From Micromonospora violae (lineage in GTDB: Bacteria; Actinomycetota; Actinomycetes; Mycobacteriales; Micromonosporaceae): DNA of 64,000 nucleotides. Of this stretch, positions 8,865 to 16,990 are shown in pieces (the first letter of the stretch is position 1; every line of letters starts with the position of its first letter). The notes beneath the pieces were generated by a model. That model saw only the letters and a program-made list of their open reading frames with translations. It was not told where the DNA came from and made no database searches. Position numbers and translations under genes: made by a program. The stretch covers positions 1,240,001 through 1,304,000 of the forward strand of contig NZ_SHKK01000001.1 in the NCBI RefSeq assembly GCF_004217135.1. The letters run 5' to 3'.

Positions 8865-9305
8865 CTAGATGAGCCGGGTGTCCGTGGCGGAGAGTCCGTT
8901 GTCGGTCAACACCTGGCGCAGCGCCACCTGCTTGACATCCATCCGGCGCAGCTCGTTGAGCAGCGCGATCTGGTCCTCTATTCGTCGTGCTGCCGCATCG
9001 TCGACGAAGTAGCCCGAGTTGACCCCGAAGGCGGCGGCCAGGGCGCGGACGTGTGAGGTACGGGGGTCGCTGGCCACGCCGCGGCGCAACTCTCCGATGT
9101 AAGCGGCGCTGATCGTCACGCCCGTCTCCGTCGCCACTTCGTTGATTTTGTCGGCGATCTCTCTGTTGGTGTATCTGCGCCCCGACTCGTCGGCGTCGCT
9201 GAGTTCGTCGGGCGTCGGGCGGATGTTGTCGAAGAGGTACTCCAGCCTCGCGGCCAACGTGTCGAGGGGCGGCAGCTCCGGTTCTGCGTACCGATCGTCA
9301 ACCAT
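8865..9305 (-). CDS. EspR-like helix-turn-helix transcriptional regulator
   Basis: A 146-residue XRE-type protein. An N-terminal extension (LAARLEYLFDNIRP) precedes a helix-turn-helix (YTNREIADKINEVATETG then SAAYIGELRRG), then AAAFGVNSGYFVDDA and a C-terminal helical dimerisation region (RRMDVKQVALRQVL). This order closely matches mycobacterial EspR, a nucleoid-associated regulator that dimerises through its C-terminus. GGTGAGGA precedes the ATG. It probably autoregulates and controls the small ORF and oxygenase downstream. A direct repeat GACAC-N7-GACAC at about 9359-9376 lies in its upstream region. Confidence 0.85.
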   Translation of the reverse strand: MVDDRYAEPELPPLDTLAARLEYLFDNIRPTPDELSDADESGRRYTNREIADKINEVATETGVTISAAYIGELRRGVASDPRTSHVRALAAAFGVNSGYFVDDAAARRIEDQIALLNELRRMDVKQVALRQVLTDNGLSATDTRLI

Positions 9306-9393
9306 GATTCCTCACCCTTCAGTGGCCTAAACGGCAGTGTCGCAGACCGCCGGCATGGCGACACAGATGTTGACACGCGCACGGAACGTGAGC

Positions 9394-9561
9394 CTATGCT
9401 CGCTCCTGTTTGGAGCGGCGTGCGTTGAGTGCGAACTCGGTCGGCTCAACACCTGTTGCGTGCCGGACGAGGTGTGCGGTCCGGTCGGCCAAACCCGGGG
9501 AGCCATCGGTGGGAGGGGTTAGCTCCGCGAGGAGCACAACGGAGGGCTCCTCCCACGGCAT
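9394..9561 (-). CDS. Possible small protein upstream of the EspR-like gene
   Basis: An ORF of 55 residues on the same strand as the regulator (PWEEPSVVLLAELTPP, then TAHLVRHATGVEPTEF). Its amino-acid make-up is more protein-like than random GC-rich reading, with alternating hydrophobic and charged positions. There is no clear ribosome-binding site and no family that I recognise. It ends 88 bp before the regulator start. It may be a remnant. Confidence 0.25.
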   Translation of the reverse strand: MPWEEPSVVLLAELTPPTDGSPGLADRTAHLVRHATGVEPTEFALNARRSKQERA

Positions 9562-9624
9562 GGCTGGCGCGTCGGGTCGGCGGCGGCGGACCGCCCCCAT
9601 CCGGCAGCCGCTTGTTGGTGGGGG

Positions 9625-9674
9625 GTCGCTGGGCCGCTGCGGCAGAGGACGTCGTCTGCCAGCGGCCCAGCGAC
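9625..9674. terminator. Hairpin terminator of the SMP-30-like gene
   Basis: A 15-bp stem, GTCGCTGGGCCGCTG with its complement at 9660-9674, encloses a further short stem (GGCAGA/TCTGCC). It lies about 45 bp after the stop of the minus-strand SMP-30-like gene. Confidence 0.7.
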
Positions 9675-9719
9675 AGTGGCGCCTGGCGTCACCCCGGTCG
9701 GCGGGTTCCTCGGCGTTGA

Positions 9720-10766
9720 TCAGTACGGGTAGCCGGGGACGTTGAGGCGCACGCTGTACAGGCCGGAGTCGCCCCACCTGCCCGACGTGATGAAGAGGGT
9801 CTGCCGGTCGGGGCCGCCGAACGCGACGTTGGTCGTGCCGGTGGTGCCCGGCCGGATCGTGCCGAGCGGGGTGCCGGCGGGGGAGTACACGTGGACCAGG
9901 GCGTCCGAGCCGGACGTCCAGTACACGTTGCCGGCGCAGTCGATCGTGCCGCCGTCCGGACCGCCGATGTAGTTCACGAAAACGGTGCGGGCGCCGGTGC
10001 TGCCGTCCGGCTGGACCTCGTACTTGTAGATCTTGTTTTCGGAGTAGGCGCCCACGTACAGCGCGGTCCCGTCCGGCGAGAGCGAGATGCCGTTGGGTTG
10101 GCGCAGCCGGTCGTCCACCAGCGACACCTGACCGCCGGAGACGCGGAAGACGCTGGTGCGCCCGTTCATCTGGTCCGGGCGGTTGCCGCGCTGGAAGTTC
10201 GGGTCGGTGAAGTAGACGACGCCGTCCGAGCGGACCGCGACATCGTTCGGCGAGTTGAACGCCCGACCCTGGTAGTTCGCGGCGACGGTGCTGCGGGCCC
10301 GGTCGCTCAGCCGGTACGCGGACACGCTGCGCTGGTCGTGGGTGGCAGCGATGAGCTGCTGGGCGTCGGCGCTGAGCGCGAGGCCGTTACTGCCGGAGTT
10401 GGCGATGAACGTGTCGAAGGACGCTGGCGGCGTCAATCGGCGGATCGTCGACGGCTGGACGTTGTACGGCCCGGTGCCGGCGGCCATGTCGGACATCAGC
10501 AGGTAGCCGCCGTCGGCGATCCAGACCGGCCCTTCGAGGAACGTGAACCCGCCCTGGATCCGAGGGGCCGTCACGGTGCTGGCCGGCAGCGGTGGGCCGT
10601 AACCGACCCCCGTCGGGCAGACCCCGGGCGGTGCGCCGGGCGGGCCGGCGAACGGGGCGTGAGCGCTGACCTGCGCAGCGTCGGCGGCAGCACCCGCGGG
10701 CAGTGTGGTGGCGGTGACCGCGAGGCACAGACCGGCCAGGGCGGCGATGGTGGGACGCCAGGTCAT
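9720..10766 (-). CDS. Secreted SMP-30/gluconolactonase/LRE-like protein
   Basis: A 348-residue exported protein with a six-bladed beta-propeller of the SMP-30/gluconolactonase family. The start is ATG 10766, preceded by GGAGT. The signal peptide MTWRPTIAALAGLCLAVTAT ends near the AGAAADA region. Propeller motifs include SNGLALSADAQ, NSPNDVAVRSDGVVYFTDPN and QPNGISLSPDGTALYVG. Family members are metal-dependent lactonases or hydrolases; the substrate here is unknown. It is monocistronic, with a hairpin terminator. Confidence 0.88.
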   Translation of the reverse strand: MTWRPTIAALAGLCLAVTATTLPAGAAADAAQVSAHAPFAGPPGAPPGVCPTGVGYGPPLPASTVTAPRIQGGFTFLEGPVWIADGGYLLMSDMAAGTGPYNVQPSTIRRLTPPASFDTFIANSGSNGLALSADAQQLIAATHDQRSVSAYRLSDRARSTVAANYQGRAFNSPNDVAVRSDGVVYFTDPNFQRGNRPDQMNGRTSVFRVSGGQVSLVDDRLRQPNGISLSPDGTALYVGAYSENKIYKYEVQPDGSTGARTVFVNYIGGPDGGTIDCAGNVYWTSGSDALVHVYSPAGTPLGTIRPGTTGTTNVAFGGPDRQTLFITSGRWGDSGLYSVRLNVPGYPY

Positions 10767-11079
10767 CGATACTCCAATCGGCGTCGAGGATGGCGATGGC
10801 CGGCGTGCAAGGTCGGGAGCTGGCACGGCGTGAGGGCGGGCCGTCGATGTGGCTGTTCGGCAGCCTAGGTCACGAACTACCGGCTCGCAGCGGTTTTTCG
10901 CCGTTGATTTCGGAATAGCATGCAAAGATGCTGGTCAATGCAATAACGTGCCGAAGAATTGTTCCGGTCAAACCACAGTGGATGGACGGACGGTGGCCCA
11001 GGGCGTCGGGCCGGGACGCAGCGCCTTAGGCTCGGGCCATGAGTGGCCTGTTCAGTGGTGCCCGAACCGCCTGTCACTG
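10767..11079. other. Gene-free stretch between the SMP-30-like gene and an aminotransferase remnant
   Basis: It holds the upstream region of the minus-strand SMP-30-like gene. A weak TTGACC (complement of 10933-10938) lies 15 bp from TATTCC, which is a poor promoter. No recognisable gene or strong palindrome was seen. The missing N-terminal half of the downstream aminotransferase is not found here in any frame. Confidence 0.5.
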
Positions 11080-11547
11080 ATGTCCGCCTCCAAGGGGTGG
11101 AACCTGGCCGGCCTGCGTGGCAGCCTGCTCGTCGCCGGTCCGGCCGCTGCCGGGGACCTCGCCCGCGTCCCGATCGGGGTCAGCGTCAGCACCAGCCACC
11201 TCGGCGTGATCGCCCACACCGCGGCCTTCCGCGACGGTGGCGAGTGGCTCGACGCCCTGGTGGCCGGCCTGGACGACAACCGCCGGCTCCTCGCCGCGCT
11301 GCTCGCCGAACACCTGCCGGCCGTCCGCTACCAACCCGGTCAGGCCACCTGTCTCGCCTGGCTCGACTGCGGTGCCCTGGGCCTCGGCGACGACCCGGCC
11401 GCCGTGCCCCTCGAACGTGGTCGGGTGGCGCTCAACTCCGGACTGACGTTCGGCACCGGCGGCGGCGGGCACGTCCGACTCAACCTGGCCACCGCACCCG
11501 AGCTCATCACCGAGGCGGTACGCCGGATGGCCAGCGCCGTCGGCTGA
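11080..11547 (+). pseudogene. Remnant of a PatB/MalY-type aminotransferase (C-terminal half only)
   Basis: Only the C-terminal ~155 residues of a class I/II PLP enzyme of the PatB/MalY (cystathionine beta-lyase-like) type remain. The PLP lysine motif SASKGWNLAGLR stands at the very start, followed by HLGVIAHTAAFRDG, CLAWLDC and LNSGLTFGTGGGGHVRLNLA. A full protein is about 390 residues, and the first ~230, including the rest of the cofactor site, are absent. The reading frame is open and an ATG precedes the lysine motif, but such a fragment cannot fold as an active transaminase. Confidence 0.8.
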
Positions 11548-11699
11548 GACCGGCACCGGTGTCGGTCGGTGGCGCCACGGTGTGCCTGCTCGCCGGCCCG
11601 GTCGCGCCGGCCGGGTGGTCCGGCTTCCGACAGTTCTTCGACGGGGACGCAACCTGATGGTCGTCCGGTCCCGTCGAGCCTGCGGAGGAGGGAGCCTCA

Positions 11700-12215
11700 A
11701 TGGTGGATGCCGAGGGTGAGTTCGTGGAGTACGTCTCCGCGCGACTGCCGAGCCTGCATCGGACCGCGTTCCTGATGTGCGGTGACGCCCATCTGGCCGA
11801 CGACGTGGTGCAGCAGACGGTCACGGCGCTCTATGTGAACTGGGGCCGGGTCAGCCGGGCCGACAACGTCGACGCGTACGTACATCGGATGCTGGTGCAC
11901 AAGCTCGTCGATGAGAAGCGGTTGAGCTGGGCGAAGGTTCGGCTGCTGGGGTCGGTGCCGGAGCCGGAGCGCTCGCCGGTGACGCCGCACGACGACCTGG
12001 CCGAGCGGGACAGCCTGCTCGCGGCGCTCGCCCGCCTTCCGCGCGGCCAGCGCACAGTGCTGGTCCTGCGGTTCCTGTGTGACCTGTCGCTGGCCGACAC
12101 GGCCGCCGCGATGGGCTGCTCCGAAGGCAATGTGAAAGCGCAGACGGCCCGGGCGTTGGCAGCCGTCCGCCAGGTGCTCGACGTCGCCGAGATGTCAGTG
12201 AGGAGTCCGAGATGA
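11700..12215 (+). CDS. SigE-family ECF RNA polymerase sigma factor
   Basis: A 171-residue ECF sigma factor. Sigma-2 spans about 10-75 (FLMCGDAHLADDVVQQT) and sigma-4 about 105-160 (LPRGQRTVLVLRFLCDLS, then AAAMGCSEGNVKAQ). It has the short SigE-family layout common in actinomycetes. The ATG follows GGAGGAGGGAG. The next gene overlaps its stop by 4 bp and encodes a membrane protein with a short cytoplasmic N-terminus, so the pair probably works as sigma factor and membrane partner. Confidence 0.92.
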   Translation: MVDAEGEFVEYVSARLPSLHRTAFLMCGDAHLADDVVQQTVTALYVNWGRVSRADNVDAYVHRMLVHKLVDEKRLSWAKVRLLGSVPEPERSPVTPHDDLAERDSLLAALARLPRGQRTVLVLRFLCDLSLADTAAAMGCSEGNVKAQTARALAAVRQVLDVAEMSVRSPR

Positions 12216-13381
12216 CCACCATGGACGAGCAGCGGATCGCGGAGCTGCTGCGGTCGGCGCCCGTACCGGAGCCGCGCGTCGACCTGAGCCGGGCGGTCCG
12301 CGACGGCCGGCGCCGCCGCCAGCGTCGCCGAGTCGGCGGGATCGCCGCGCTGACGGTGCTGGCCGGGGTTGGTGTCGTAGGCGCCGTCCAGGTCGGCGGG
12401 ACCGCCAGCCCGCCGGCTCCCACCACGCCGGCTCTCGCGGTGTCACCGGCGGAGACCGGGCCCGCCGCGCAGCGCCCCACGGTCACCTGCCAGGCGTCAT
12501 GGCTGCGGCAGCCGGTCGGCGGACCGGTCGCGGTGGCCAACGGAGTCGATCCCACCGGACGGCACATCGTCGGCGACATCGGCACCGGGCAGGAGGACGG
12601 ACGGGTCGTGCTGTGGACCGACGGTCGGCCGGCCGTCCTGCCGGCGACCGCGCGGCACGCCGCCGCGGTCAACGCCAGTGGCCATGTGGTCGGCACCAAT
12701 GGCGACGGCACCGGCTGGCTGTACCGGGATGGGAAGCTGCGTTTCCTGGCCACCCCGCCCGGCTACGACGCGGTGCTCGCGCACGCCATCAACGGTCGGG
12801 GCGACATCGTCGGCACGGCCCGCAGGTCCGACGACTCGCACCAGGCTGTGCTGTGGTCGACCGACAACCCACAGAAGTACCGACTGGTTGGCGAGCGGGG
12901 GTCGTCCGCGACCGGGATCACCGAGGACGGCACGATCGTCGGCACCGTTGGCGATCGGCCCTACCGGTGGACCCCGCAGGGCGTCGGGGCGGCGCTGGCG
13001 GTGCCCGACGGCTACCCGCGCGCGTCCGTCGAATCGGCACAGGGCGAATGGGCGATCGGCATGGTTCCCGGCGACGAGCAGGGCGGCGCCGTGCGGATGC
13101 TGCCGGTGCGGTGGAATCTCGCCACCGGGGCGGTGAGCCTGTTGCCCTTCCCCGGGGCGAGCGGCATCGCCGGCACCGGTGAGGTGCTGGTCGGCGACGG
13201 TGCGCCGCTGATCGTGGCCCCGGACGGCACCTCCCGCCGGTTGCCGGGCCGACCCGAGGTCCGAGCGACCGAGGCGGGCACGTACACGGCCGAGGGGATC
13301 AGCGACGACGGTCTGACGGTGGTCGGGGCCGTCTACGAGAACCAGGCGTATCGGCCGCTGGTGTGGCGGTGCACGCGCTGA
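12212..13381 (+). CDS. Membrane-anchored HAF-repeat protein, probable partner of the ECF sigma factor
   Basis: A 389-residue protein. A cytoplasmic N-terminus of about 42 residues (RIAELLRSAPVPEPRVDL and a basic patch) leads to one transmembrane helix (about 43-64) and a Pro/Ala-rich linker. The large extracellular part has repeated units of the HAF type (INGRGDIVGTA, ITEDGTIVGTV, ISDDGLTVVGAV), predicted to form a beta-propeller. The ATGA overlap with the sigma gene and the topology suggest an anti-sigma-like sensor. No zinc-binding anti-sigma motif is present, so that role is inferred from context. Confidence 0.8.
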   Translation: MTTMDEQRIAELLRSAPVPEPRVDLSRAVRDGRRRRQRRRVGGIAALTVLAGVGVVGAVQVGGTASPPAPTTPALAVSPAETGPAAQRPTVTCQASWLRQPVGGPVAVANGVDPTGRHIVGDIGTGQEDGRVVLWTDGRPAVLPATARHAAAVNASGHVVGTNGDGTGWLYRDGKLRFLATPPGYDAVLAHAINGRGDIVGTARRSDDSHQAVLWSTDNPQKYRLVGERGSSATGITEDGTIVGTVGDRPYRWTPQGVGAALAVPDGYPRASVESAQGEWAIGMVPGDEQGGAVRMLPVRWNLATGAVSLLPFPGASGIAGTGEVLVGDGAPLIVAPDGTSRRLPGRPEVRATEAGTYTAEGISDDGLTVVGAVYENQAYRPLVWRCTR

Positions 13382-13565
13382 GCCGCCAACATCGTCGGTG
13401 GCTTCCTGCTCGCCGTGGCGGTGCTGCGGCTGCTGCCGCGTGTCGGCGACGACCTGGGTCGCCTCGCCGGTCGGGCCGCCCCGATCGCGTGGGTGGTCGG
13501 CCTCGTGGCGCTGGTGACCGGCGATCGTCGTCGGTGTTCAGGGGCTGTTCACCCCGGACGGCTGA
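13382..13565 (+). pseudogene. Frameshifted 3' remnant of a membrane-protein gene
   Basis: Directly after the HAF-protein stop, one frame reads a hydrophobic stretch (NIVGGFLLAVAVLRLLPRVG, then APIAWVVGLVALVTG). Reading then continues sensibly only in the next frame (IVVGVQGLFTPDG, stop at 13563-13565). One extra base near 13520 explains both. No start codon or ribosome-binding site suits it. It looks like the last two membrane helices of a lost gene; I cannot name the family. Confidence 0.55.
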
Positions 13566-13580
13566 CCGCGAGTCACCGGG

Positions 13581-13976
13581 TCACGTGGTGGACGGTCGCG
13601 GCGCCCAGGTGCCCACTGCGCTGGCGATCAGGAGTATCACCGCTGGTAGGAACGCGACACCGATGCCCAGCCCGAGCAGCAGACCCCATCCGGTGAGGAC
13701 GAGCGCGGCCACCAGATCGGCGACCAGAGTCAGCCGACCGGCCCGTTGCGCGAGAACGGGTAGCAGCGCCGCGGCGACGGGAACGCCGAGCAGATAGCTG
13801 GCCGCTGTGCCCGAGTCGTCCACGGTGAACGGCGTCAGCGAGGCGGCCACCGGCACGGTGATCGCCAGGGCCGACCAGCGGAACACCGGCCGGGTGTCGG
13901 TCGGTCGACGAACCAGGACCACGAGACCGACGAGCAGGACGCCTACGATCGCGCCGACTGTCGCCACACCGATCAT
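13581..13976 (-). CDS. Small integral membrane protein, unknown function
   Basis: A 131-residue protein with about four predicted membrane helices (IGVATVGAIVGVLLVGLVVL at the N-terminus, and LPAVILLIASAVGTW near the C-terminus). The start is ATG 13976, with GAGGAGGA 5 bases upstream; a longer reading frame extends upstream but lacks such a site. I recognise no domain. It is flanked by a gene remnant and a hydrolase on the same strand. Confidence 0.7.
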   Translation of the reverse strand: MIGVATVGAIVGVLLVGLVVLVRRPTDTRPVFRWSALAITVPVAASLTPFTVDDSGTAASYLLGVPVAAALLPVLAQRAGRLTLVADLVAALVLTGWGLLLGLGIGVAFLPAVILLIASAVGTWAPRPSTT

Positions 13977-14117
13977 CACGTCCTCCTCGACCGCCGCACG
14001 TGGTGTTTCATCGAAGACAGCGGATCGTCGCCTCCGCATCTCACCATACGGCTGGTCGGGTCACCTGCACGAGCGCCGAGCGACAGGTGGGTCCGAGGCC
14101 GGTTTAGCCCGCAGACG

Positions 14118-14993
14118 TCAGCCGGCGTCCAGCACCTCCCGTAGTCGCGCGGCGAACTCCTCGGGCTTGCCCGCGTAGCCGAACTCACCGCCGAGGAACC
14201 CGCCGTGGTGGCTCGGGAACACCACGGCCTCCTGGCCGAGCAACGCCGCGAGGCCCAGGGCGGTGCGGGCGGTGTACGTGCCGGCCGACTCCTCGCCGAC
14301 GGCGACCACGATCCGGGTGGGCGCGGCGGTGAGCAGCCTCGCGTCCGGGCGGTAGTCGGTGATCGCCCAGGAGTTCTTCGACAGCAGCGGATCGTCGCGG
14401 CTGCCGTCGTCGTCGGCGGCCATGCCGAACATCGCCGGGTCGGGGGTGGGCTGGGCGAAGTAGGCGTCGGTGAACTCGCCCTGCCAGGACGTCATCGCGA
14501 TGAACGCGGCCATCCCGGCACCGGAGCCCTTCGCCTGGTACGCCTCGTAGAAGCCGGCTCGGGCACGCTCGGCGGCCGTGGCGTCGGGGAGCACGGCGTT
14601 GATCGGCGGTTCGTGCGCCACCAGGGTGGCGACGTCGCCGGGGTGACTGGCGACCAGTTCGAGCGCGGTCACCGCACCGCCGCTGCTCGCGAACACGTCG
14701 ACCGGACCGACGTCGAGCGCCTCGACGAGCGCGTGCAGGTCGTCGGCCTGCTGCTGCGGCGTGTGGTCGGCCCGATCGTCCTTGCGGACGCTGCGGCCCA
14801 GACCACGCGGATCGTAGGTGAGGACCGTGCGGTCGGTGAAGTGCGGAGCGAGCGCTCCGAAGCCCTCCGCCGTCATCGGTTGGCCGATCATGAGCAGCGC
14901 ACGATGGGCGCCAGCGGGCGGCAGCGGGCCGCGGACGTCGTAGACCAGGTCGACGCCGGGTATGACCAGGGTGTGCGTCTGGATGTCCGTCAT
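14118..14993 (-). CDS. Alpha/beta-hydrolase
   Basis: A 291-residue alpha/beta-hydrolase. The oxyanion region is LLMIGQPM, then TYDPRGLGRS, the nucleophile elbow FASSGGAV (serine in A-S-S-G-G) and the late histidine in FPSHHGGF. There is no signal peptide, so it is cytoplasmic. The style is that of actinobacterial esterases and epoxide-hydrolase-like proteins; the substrate is unknown. It is a lone gene between a membrane protein and a DUF3800-like protein on the same strand. Confidence 0.88.
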   Translation of the reverse strand: MTDIQTHTLVIPGVDLVYDVRGPLPPAGAHRALLMIGQPMTAEGFGALAPHFTDRTVLTYDPRGLGRSVRKDDRADHTPQQQADDLHALVEALDVGPVDVFASSGGAVTALELVASHPGDVATLVAHEPPINAVLPDATAAERARAGFYEAYQAKGSGAGMAAFIAMTSWQGEFTDAYFAQPTPDPAMFGMAADDDGSRDDPLLSKNSWAITDYRPDARLLTAAPTRIVVAVGEESAGTYTARTALGLAALLGQEAVVFPSHHGGFLGGEFGYAGKPEEFAARLREVLDAG

Positions 14994-15002
14994 TCGATGA
15001 GA

Positions 15003-16016
15003 CTACGACCGGCTTGCGACGTCGGGGTGCTTCCCGGCCGGCGTGCCCGCCGGGTTCTCGGAGATCACCGTGCCGGTGCGGAGCGCGTCGTCGATGATGG
15101 CGGGCATCCGCCGGGCCACTCCGGCGAGGAGATCCGCGACCTGGACGCGCGGGTCGTCGCGGGAGTCGACCACCACCAGACCGGCCAGGGGTGACACCCC
15201 GTTCGGCAGCCCGCCGACCCGGCTGACGTCGGCCGCCGACGCGGTGCCGTTGTCGGCCAGCACCCGCTGGAGGCGGGTCAGGCGGTCGGCCGTCAGCGCG
15301 CTCTGCTCGTCGTGGGTCACCAGCACCTGCCGCCGGCCGCCGCTCCACGACAGCACCGTCTCGGCCAGTGCCGGCAGCAGCGGCTCCAGTGGGGGAGGGA
15401 CCGCGCGGTCGTCGGTGTCGAGCCGGGCCACCACGGCCCGCACGTGGCTCGGGTCGAGCCCGTCGAGGACGGCGTCGGCCGCCGCGCCGACCCCGTGTCG
15501 CCGCAGCGCGTCCCGGGCCTGGAAGAACCGGTGCACCGTCTGGTCGACCGGAAGCCGCCGCTTCATCCGGACGAGATCGACGAACGCCGACAGGAAGGCG
15601 GTCCAGTCGCTGCCGGCCGCCCGTCCCGCCTCGTGCAGGGCGAGAGCGGCCGGCTGGAGTTCGGGAGCAAGTCGGGTGCCGGCCGCGTACGACGGCTCGG
15701 TCAGCAGGAAGTCCACGATTCGGGTGACGAGGAAGAACTCCTTGTCGATGAGGTGGACGTGTGCGCGGCCAGTCAACGCCGCCAGGAACCACTCCAGCGC
15801 GTCCTTCGCGCCTGAGCTGCGCAGGAACCGCCCGGACTTGAGCTCGTGCGGTGCGAACCGGAACCCGGACCGCAGGGCGGTGATGAGCGCGACCGCCTCG
15901 TCGCGGACGAGGTCTACGCTCGCGTGCGTGATCACCGGTGCGGTCGAGTGCAGCAGGTTCGTACCGGAGAATCCCGACTCGTCGCAGGCGATCTCCACGA
16001 CGGCCCCGACCACCAT
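15003..16016 (-). CDS. DUF3800-like protein
   Basis: About 337 residues. It begins with an acidic beta-strand motif, VVEIACDESGFSG, and ends with the paired acidic motif VVDSRDDPRVQVADLLAGV. This order, DESG first and a late D..QVADLLAG, is that of DUF3800 proteins, which are predicted to have an RNase-H-like fold and are often found beside mobile elements. ATG 16016 is chosen because homologous sequence begins there. The ribosome-binding site is weak and GTG starts nearby are possible. The function is unknown. Confidence 0.65.
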   Translation of the reverse strand: MVVGAVVEIACDESGFSGTNLLHSTAPVITHASVDLVRDEAVALITALRSGFRFAPHELKSGRFLRSSGAKDALEWFLAALTGRAHVHLIDKEFFLVTRIVDFLLTEPSYAAGTRLAPELQPAALALHEAGRAAGSDWTAFLSAFVDLVRMKRRLPVDQTVHRFFQARDALRRHGVGAAADAVLDGLDPSHVRAVVARLDTDDRAVPPPLEPLLPALAETVLSWSGGRRQVLVTHDEQSALTADRLTRLQRVLADNGTASAADVSRVGGLPNGVSPLAGLVVVDSRDDPRVQVADLLAGVARRMPAIIDDALRTGTVISENPAGTPAGKHPDVASRS

Positions 16017-16174
16017 CGCGGCGCCCGGCGGTAGGCCACCTTGAAGCGGCGATCTCACCGCCGCGCCCCTGCCATGCCGACCATGGTCACCTGTGTGCCG
16101 GCGGAGAACAAGCCGATTGTGTACGGGAGCTGCTGCCCGCGCTGTGCGGCAGGTCGGGCCCGCCGATGGAGGCA

Positions 16175-16202
16175 TTGACCAAAGGCTATTTACAGATATG
16201 CT
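16175..16202 (+). promoter_or_regulatory. Probable promoter of the metalloprotease operon
   Basis: TTGACC (16175-16180), a 16-bp spacer and TATGCT (16197-16202) stand in the divergent region. A start near 16208 would give a leader of about 180 bases before the protease GTG. Confidence 0.5.
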
Positions 16203-16203
16203 G

Positions 16204-16331
16204 ACGGCACGCCGGCGACGCACCACCTGGGAACGGCAGAGCAACTGCCGTCCGGCATCCCGGTGGTGACCTTCCTACCAGCACCGCGCTACTCGCAAGA
16301 CGGCTCAACGGGGGAGCTGACTGCGTGCCGT
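16204..16331 (+). ncRNA. Structured 5' leader upstream of the metalloprotease gene
   Basis: Nested complementary segments are seen. ACGGCACGC (16204-16212) pairs with GCGTGCCGT (16323-16331). CACCACC (16221-16227) pairs with GGTGGTG (16262-16268), continued by GGGA/TCCC. An inner hairpin is ACGGCAG-AGCAA-CTGCCGT (16233-16251). A further hairpin, GGCTC/GAGCT, ends beside GGGGGAG. This compact arrangement looks like a cis-regulatory RNA. It matches no riboswitch class that I know. If transcription starts at about 16208, only the inner half of the closing stem would form. Confidence 0.4.
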
Positions 16332-16387
16332 GTGTCGCACGCCCAAGCGCCTCCATCCGGTTCGGAGCTCACGATGAGGAGACGCTT

Positions 16388-16918
16388 GTGCCATTTCGTC
16401 GAACTTCCGCCAAACGCTCATCGATAGTCGCGGCGGCACTGGCCGTGGCGCTCGCCGCGGTGCAGGCGGTGCCGGCTCCGGCGCTCGCCCACTGGAACGG
16501 CACGGGCCAACTCATCGCGTACATCGGCATCTACCCGTACAGCTACAACAGCACCTGGATGACCCCGCTCAATCGGGCGCTGTCCAACTGGAACGCGACC
16601 GCCAGTCCCGCGTCCTTCTACAAGGACACCCTGTCCGGCTCCACCTTGACGGTCACGAACTACAGCGACACCTGGTACGGCTACTACCAGGCGTGCGGGT
16701 CCAGCTGCATGTACGTGCGCGTCAACTCCCGGACGATCAACCGGGACGCCAGCAACTTCAGCAATTTCGTGACGAGTGTGGTGGTGCACGAGCTGGGTCA
16801 TGCGCTGAACCTCGCGCACAACAGCCTGTCCGCATCGATCATGAATCACAGCCGCAATCGGAACTCGATGACCACTCCGCAGGCCCACGACATCGCGGAC
16901 GTCAACGCCTACTACTAG
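16388..16918 (+). CDS. Secreted matrixin-like zinc metalloprotease
   Basis: A 176-residue exported protein. The signal peptide (SSIVAAALAVALAAVQAVPA, cut near ALA-HW) is followed by a small metzincin domain. The zinc-binding HELGHALNLAH has all three histidines and the glutamate, and SIMNHSR supplies the Met-turn. There is no propeptide or C-terminal module. GTG 16388 follows GAGGAG. GTG 16325 in the same frame, after GGGGGAG, is an alternative that would lengthen the n-region by 21 residues. A lipoprotein gene follows after 72 bp, probably co-transcribed. Confidence 0.88.
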   Translation: MPFRRTSAKRSSIVAAALAVALAAVQAVPAPALAHWNGTGQLIAYIGIYPYSYNSTWMTPLNRALSNWNATASPASFYKDTLSGSTLTVTNYSDTWYGYYQACGSSCMYVRVNSRTINRDASNFSNFVTSVVVHELGHALNLAHNSLSASIMNHSRNRNSMTTPQAHDIADVNAYY

Positions 16919-16990
16919 GCGGACGGCCGGCCGACACGATGCGCACCGGGACCAGCACCCAGGATTCATCGACTTGGACAGGAGTTTCGC

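Noticed and set aside
9371..9404. A plus-strand TTGACA ... TATGCT pair upstream of the EspR-like gene
   Set aside because: The spacer is 19 bp and no plausible plus-strand gene follows, so it is not listed as a promoter.
16204..16331. Assignment of the metzincin leader to ydaO (c-di-AMP), c-di-GMP-I, ZTP or SAM-IV riboswitches
   Set aside because: None of the conserved core sequences of those classes is present; only helices are seen, so it is left unclassified.
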